Assembly: GCA_016722705.1 (NCBI GenBank)
Contig: JADKGN010000001.1
Coordinates: 62,001 to 126,000 of the forward strand
DNA from: Candidatus Dechloromonas phosphoritropha
GTDB taxonomy: Bacteria; Pseudomonadota; Gammaproteobacteria; Burkholderiales; Rhodocyclaceae
Direction: 5' to 3'
DNA length: 64,000 bases
How positions within the stretch are numbered: the stretch's first letter is position 1; each line of letters starts with the position of its first letter. This document shows positions 60,618 through 64,000 of the stretch, in pieces. The notes below the pieces were generated by a model. The model did not search any database, had not been told where the DNA came from, and worked only from the letters and a program-made list of their open reading frames with translations. Made by a program: the position numbers and the translations under genes.

Positions 60618-63600
60618 CCGCAGCGCGCGACCTTGAGACTTGTCCGTACGTCGGTCTCCAGCCATTTCTCGAGGAGCACCGCGAATATTTCTTCGGGCGT
60701 CAAAAGGATCAACGCATCATCATCGCCAACGTACTGGCCTCGCCGCTAACAGTTTTCTATGGATCCAGCGGCGTCGGCAAGAGTTCGGTGCTAATGGCGG
60801 GCGTGGTTCCGCAACTTCATCGCGACCGGCCCCGGATTCCCGTCGTCGTTTTCCGTGAGTGGGTCGGAGAAGACTTCCAGCAACGGCTGGCCCGGGCCTG
60901 CATCGCGGCGGTGAGGAATTGCGTCGGGGACGCGAATCTGCCGGCGGAAGACTTGCCGCTGGATGAACTGTTGCGCGCCTGTTGCGAGTGCGCGCGCGAA
61001 ACCGTTCTGGTCATCCTCGATCAGTTCGAGGAGTACTTTCTTTACCACGAGAAAGGGAACGCGCCGACCTCCTTCGAGGCGCAGCTTGCACGCGCGATCA
61101 ACCGGGAGGACGTGGATGTCGGCTTCCTCATCGCGATGCGCGAAGACAGTCTGGCCAAACTAGACCGCTTTCAGGAGCGTATCCCCAACCTGCTGAGCAA
61201 CCGCTTGCGCCTCAAACACCTCGACGCCGACGGCGCGGCGGAGGCCATCCGTTGCCCACTGGAAGTCTGGAACCGCAAAAACGCCTCCATGCTACCGGTT
61301 TCCGCCGAGGACGCCCTGGTGTCGGCGTTGATCGAACAGGTCCGAGCCGGGCGCGTCTCAGTGGGCCACCAGTCCGGCGGCGCGCCATTGAGGAATGAGG
61401 ACGGGCTAGTCGAGGCGCCCTTCCTGCAACTGGTGCTGACCCGCTTGTGGTCGCAGGAGATGGCGGGGCAGTCCCGGGTGCTGCGCCGGGTGACGTTCGA
61501 TCGCCTCGGCGGGGCGCAGGAGATCGTGCGCAGCCATCTGGGGGCAGTGATGTCGCAGCTAGACGAGACGAGCCAGGCCGTATGCGCAACCTTCTTCGAT
61601 CGCCTCGTCACGCCGAGCGGAGGCAAGGTCGCCTGCGCTCGCGACGACCTTTTGGGCTGGGCCGGCCCGCTCAGGGAGTACGTTCCACAGGTTCTGCACG
61701 CCTTGTCGGAACAGCGCATCCTGCGCACGACGGCGTCGGCGATCGACCAGCCGGAGGCAACGTATTACGAGATCTATCATGACGTGCTCGCCGCGGCGCT
61801 GGTCGAATGGCGGCACCGTTACGTCGAGAAACAGGAGCGCGAAGCCGCCAGCAGGCAACAGCAGGAGGAGGCTCGCCGCCGCAGGCAGCGGCGCCTGCTA
61901 ATCGTTGCCTCGGCTTTTGCGCTGATTACGGTTCCTGGCTGGCTGTATTCCTTCATCCAGCATCACCGTGCCGAGGCAAACGCGAGCGCCGCCCGAGTCG
62001 CCGTGATCGCGCAGACGGACCCGGTGCGAGCCCTGGATGTCGCCATCGCGGCGGCCGACGAGACGCGCCAATTCCTTCTGCCCGCAACCCCCGAGGCCGA
62101 GGATGCGCTGCGTCAGGCGATACGTGCCACGGGCTATGAGCCGAGGACGGCAGATTTCGGCGACTGGGTATGGGGTGTGGGTTTCAGCCCGAACGGCGAC
62201 AAGGTTGCGGTCGGCACCAGGGGCCGCAAGGCGACAGTCTGGAGCTTGAACCTCGACTGGCCGGACGCGTCGGCACCAAGTCTGAGTTTCGATCAGGATG
62301 TGCGAACAGTCTCCTTTCTCGGCAACGATGGCCGATTGCTGGTGACCGCGGGCAAGGTCGCCTACGTCTGGGATCTCGCCCGGCCGGAGATTGCGACGGC
62401 ATTCGAACACGGAAGCCTCATCTACGACGCGGTCGCCATCAGCGCCGATGGCAAGCGCCTTGCCACGGCGGGCCAAGGCGTGGACGGAAAGGAGCGCCTG
62501 ATCAAGGTGTGGGATCTGCAGTCGCCGACTAGCCAACCACTGGCCGTGATCGACCTGAGCGGGGCGTGGGTGATGGGTCTGGCCTTCAGCCCTGACGGAT
62601 GTTGCCTGGCGACGGTCAGTGTAGAAAAAGGTGCGGCTGACAGAACCCATACGGAAATTTGGGGCATCGCCACCCGGAAGCGTCTGCTAAGCCTGCCGAA
62701 TCGACAACCGGGCGACGCCGTGCAGTTCACGCCGGACGGCAAGAAGATTGTCGTCGCCGGTCGGGACAACCGCATTCGTATCTTCGAGCCGGCGAAGGGC
62801 GAACTGGACGAGATCCTCGCTGCAGATGCTCCTTCCGGACGGGAGCGACTTGATGTCCCGTGGGACATCGATGTTCTTGCGGGCCACACCGATCGCGTTC
62901 GCGACATCGCCATCAGCCCCGACGGATCGCGCATCGCGAGCGCCAGCGGCGACCAGACGGTGAGAATCTGGGACAGCGCCACCGGTGAGAGTCTGCTGGT
63001 GCTCAAGGGGCACCGCGGCTGGGTCGAGGCGGTGGCATTCAGCGCTGACGGTCGACGCGTGGCGAGCGGCGGACGGGACAACTTGGTCAAGGTGTGGGAC
63101 ATCAGCCGCCACACGTCGCCGCTGCATGGCGTCGCCTTCAGCCCCGACGGCAGGGTGTTGGCGACGGCGGCGGCCGATGGCATCGTCAAGATCTGGGATG
63201 TTTCCGGCGACCTACCGGCGCTGCGCTTTACCCTGGCCGGGCACAAGGGCGAGGTTTATCGCGTCGCATTTGACCCAACCGGCAGGCGCCTGGCCACGGC
63301 GAGCTTCGATAACACAGCTCGCCTGTGGGATGTCGCGACGGGACAGCCCATGGAGTTTGTCGCCAAGCATGACGACCAGTTGCGGGATGTCGCCTTCAGC
63401 CCGGATGGTTCGTATCTGGCCACGGCCAGCGCCGATGGCCACGCGCGTCTCTACCGATGGAACGAACCCGGTGCTGAATCAAATCCTGTGCTCCTTCCCA
63501 AGGTGCGCGCGCAAAAGTATTCACAGATTATGGCTGTCGCGTTTCATCCGGGTGACGCAACGCTGGTCACTGTAAGCAGCGAGGGATTGCTCAAGCGCTG

Positions 63601-64000
63601 GAGCCGCGCTGGCGAGGAACTCGGGCAAATCTCATTGAACGGGGTTCGCCTCGGCGACGTCGCCATCAGCACTGACGGAAGCAGGCTGGCGGCCCTGGCG
63701 CCGAGAGCGTTGTACATGTGGGCTTACGCGGATCTGGCCAAGTCGACGGCGGATTCGCAGAAATTGATCGGGTTGCCGCGAAACACGTACTGCTATTCAG
63801 TCGCGTTCAGCGCTGACGGCAAGCAGGTCGCGGTGGCCTGCGAGGATTCGGCGGTGCGCCTGTACGACGCGCAATCCGGCGAACTGGTCAAGACGATGAC
63901 CATACACAACGGGCCCGTTGGCGAGATTGCCTTCAGCCCGGATGGCAAACGGATTGCGACCGCAAGCGCCGATCGGACATTCGCCGTTCTGCCCGGCGCG
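60614..64000 (+). CDS. STAND NTPase with WD40 repeats (runs off the right edge)
   Basis: The first 1129 codons are visible. Residues about 10-400 are a novel-STAND NTPase: YVGLQPFLEEHREYFFGRQ, Walker A VFYGSSGVGKSSVLMAGVVP near residue 50, Walker B VLVILDQFEEYFL near 132, and a helical part ending in a YYEIYHDVLAAALVEW signature. After a charged helix comes one membrane-like segment (LLIVASAFALITVPGWLYS, about 428-450). WD40 repeats then fill the rest (IKVWDLQ, VRIWDSA, VKVWDIS, ARLWDVA and others; a dozen or more blades). STAND proteins use a repeat sensor to detect a trigger and oligomerise. The ATG overlaps the SIR2 gene's stop, so the two are probably one system. Confidence 0.9.
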   Translation, partial: MTAARDLETCPYVGLQPFLEEHREYFFGRQKDQRIIIANVLASPLTVFYGSSGVGKSSVLMAGVVPQLHRDRPRIPVVVFREWVGEDFQQRLARACIAAVRNCVGDANLPAEDLPLDELLRACCECARETVLVILDQFEEYFLYHEKGNAPTSFEAQLARAINREDVDVGFLIAMREDSLAKLDRFQERIPNLLSNRLRLKHLDADGAAEAIRCPLEVWNRKNASMLPVSAEDALVSALIEQVRAGRVSVGHQSGGAPLRNEDGLVEAPFLQLVLTRLWSQEMAGQSRVLRRVTFDRLGGAQEIVRSHLGAVMSQLDETSQAVCATFFDRLVTPSGGKVACARDDLLGWAGPLREYVPQVLHALSEQRILRTTASAIDQPEATYYEIYHDVLAAALVEWRHRYVEKQEREAASRQQQEEARRRRQRRLLIVASAFALITVPGWLYSFIQHHRAEANASAARVAVIAQTDPVRALDVAIAAADETRQFLLPATPEAEDALRQAIRATGYEPRTADFGDWVWGVGFSPNGDKVAVGTRGRKATVWSLNLDWPDASAPSLSFDQDVRTVSFLGNDGRLLVTAGKVAYVWDLARPEIATAFEHGSLIYDAVAISADGKRLATAGQGVDGKERLIKVWDLQSPTSQPLAVIDLSGAWVMGLAFSPDGCCLATVSVEKGAADRTHTEIWGIATRKRLLSLPNRQPGDAVQFTPDGKKIVVAGRDNRIRIFEPAKGELDEILAADAPSGRERLDVPWDIDVLAGHTDRVRDIAISPDGSRIASASGDQTVRIWDSATGESLLVLKGHRGWVEAVAFSADGRRVASGGRDNLVKVWDISRHTSPLHGVAFSPDGRVLATAAADGIVKIWDVSGDLPALRFTLAGHKGEVYRVAFDPTGRRLATASFDNTARLWDVATGQPMEFVAKHDDQLRDVAFSPDGSYLATASADGHARLYRWNEPGAESNPVLLPKVRAQKYSQIMAVAFHPGDATLVTVSSEGLLKRWSRAGEELGQISLNGVRLGDVAISTDGSRLAALAPRALYMWAYADLAKSTADSQKLIGLPRNTYCYSVAFSADGKQVAVACEDSAVRLYDAQSGELVKTMTIHNGPVGEIAFSPDGKRIATASADRTFAVLPGA

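Noticed and set aside
1..64000. CRISPR arrays, tRNA or rRNA genes
   Set aside because: No regularly spaced repeats, cloverleaf-forming sequence or rRNA segment was recognised; the attachment site lies in guaA, not in a tRNA.

Overview
The window suggests a betaproteobacterium, most plausibly from the Rhodocyclales. The guaB-guaA pair, smpB divergent from ratA-rnfH, and the GC-rich codon use support this; genus is not resolvable from what I can see. I found no tRNA, rRNA or CRISPR array. Left edge to about 5.9 kb is ordinary chromosome: the start of coxB, a damaged SCO copper-chaperone gene, smpB, ratA, rnfH, a DUF4124 gene, guaB and guaA.

From about 5.9 to 48.45 kb lies an integrated element inserted at the 3' end of guaA. 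The end of guaA (5904-5962) is repeated imperfectly at 48397-48453, and TGACGGTAA arm-type motifs sit just inside both ends. The left end carries a tyrosine integrase, an AlpA-like regulator and a Tn4371-type traG-copG-trb conjugation module. That module is decayed: trbE is a stub joined to a trbK-like tail, trbF is fused to the tail of a DUF2274 gene, and trbJ, trbG, trbI and a relaxase are missing. TraG begins with 86 residues taken from an abortive-infection protein whose own broken copy lies 24 kb away. The element is probably immobile on its own.

Its cargo is largely defence-like. It holds a vWA protein, a multi-pass membrane protein with a ClpP/SppA-like protease domain, and a four-gene nuclease/helicase cassette (18.3-28.2 kb; two PD-(D/E)XK proteins, a UvrD/AddA-like helicase-nuclease, a PLD-SNF2 helicase). 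Next come a MerR-VIT remnant, an SOS-controlled dinB, an ADP-ribosylglycohydrolase/macro/WYL operon and an AbiE toxin-antitoxin pair. Last is an operon with XRE-ImmA, TIR, SLOG and two ThsB-like genes that looks like a Thoeris relative. Two insertion sequences, both with matching target duplications, and one frameshift have broken the TIR gene and the first thsB-like gene.

From 48.45 to 58.5 kb is a pile-up of insertion sequences. It includes a 4.9-kb structure in which an IS1380-type transposase lies between two inverted copies of a 1635-bp unit, each encoding the same roughly 500-residue winged-helix protein that I cannot assign. An IS3 element is nested in an IS5 element, and a broken IS701 element cuts an IS91 remnant. 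From 58.6 kb to the right edge are a small lipoprotein gene and a translationally coupled pair: a DUF4062/SIR2-like protein and a STAND NTPase with WD40 repeats that runs off the window.
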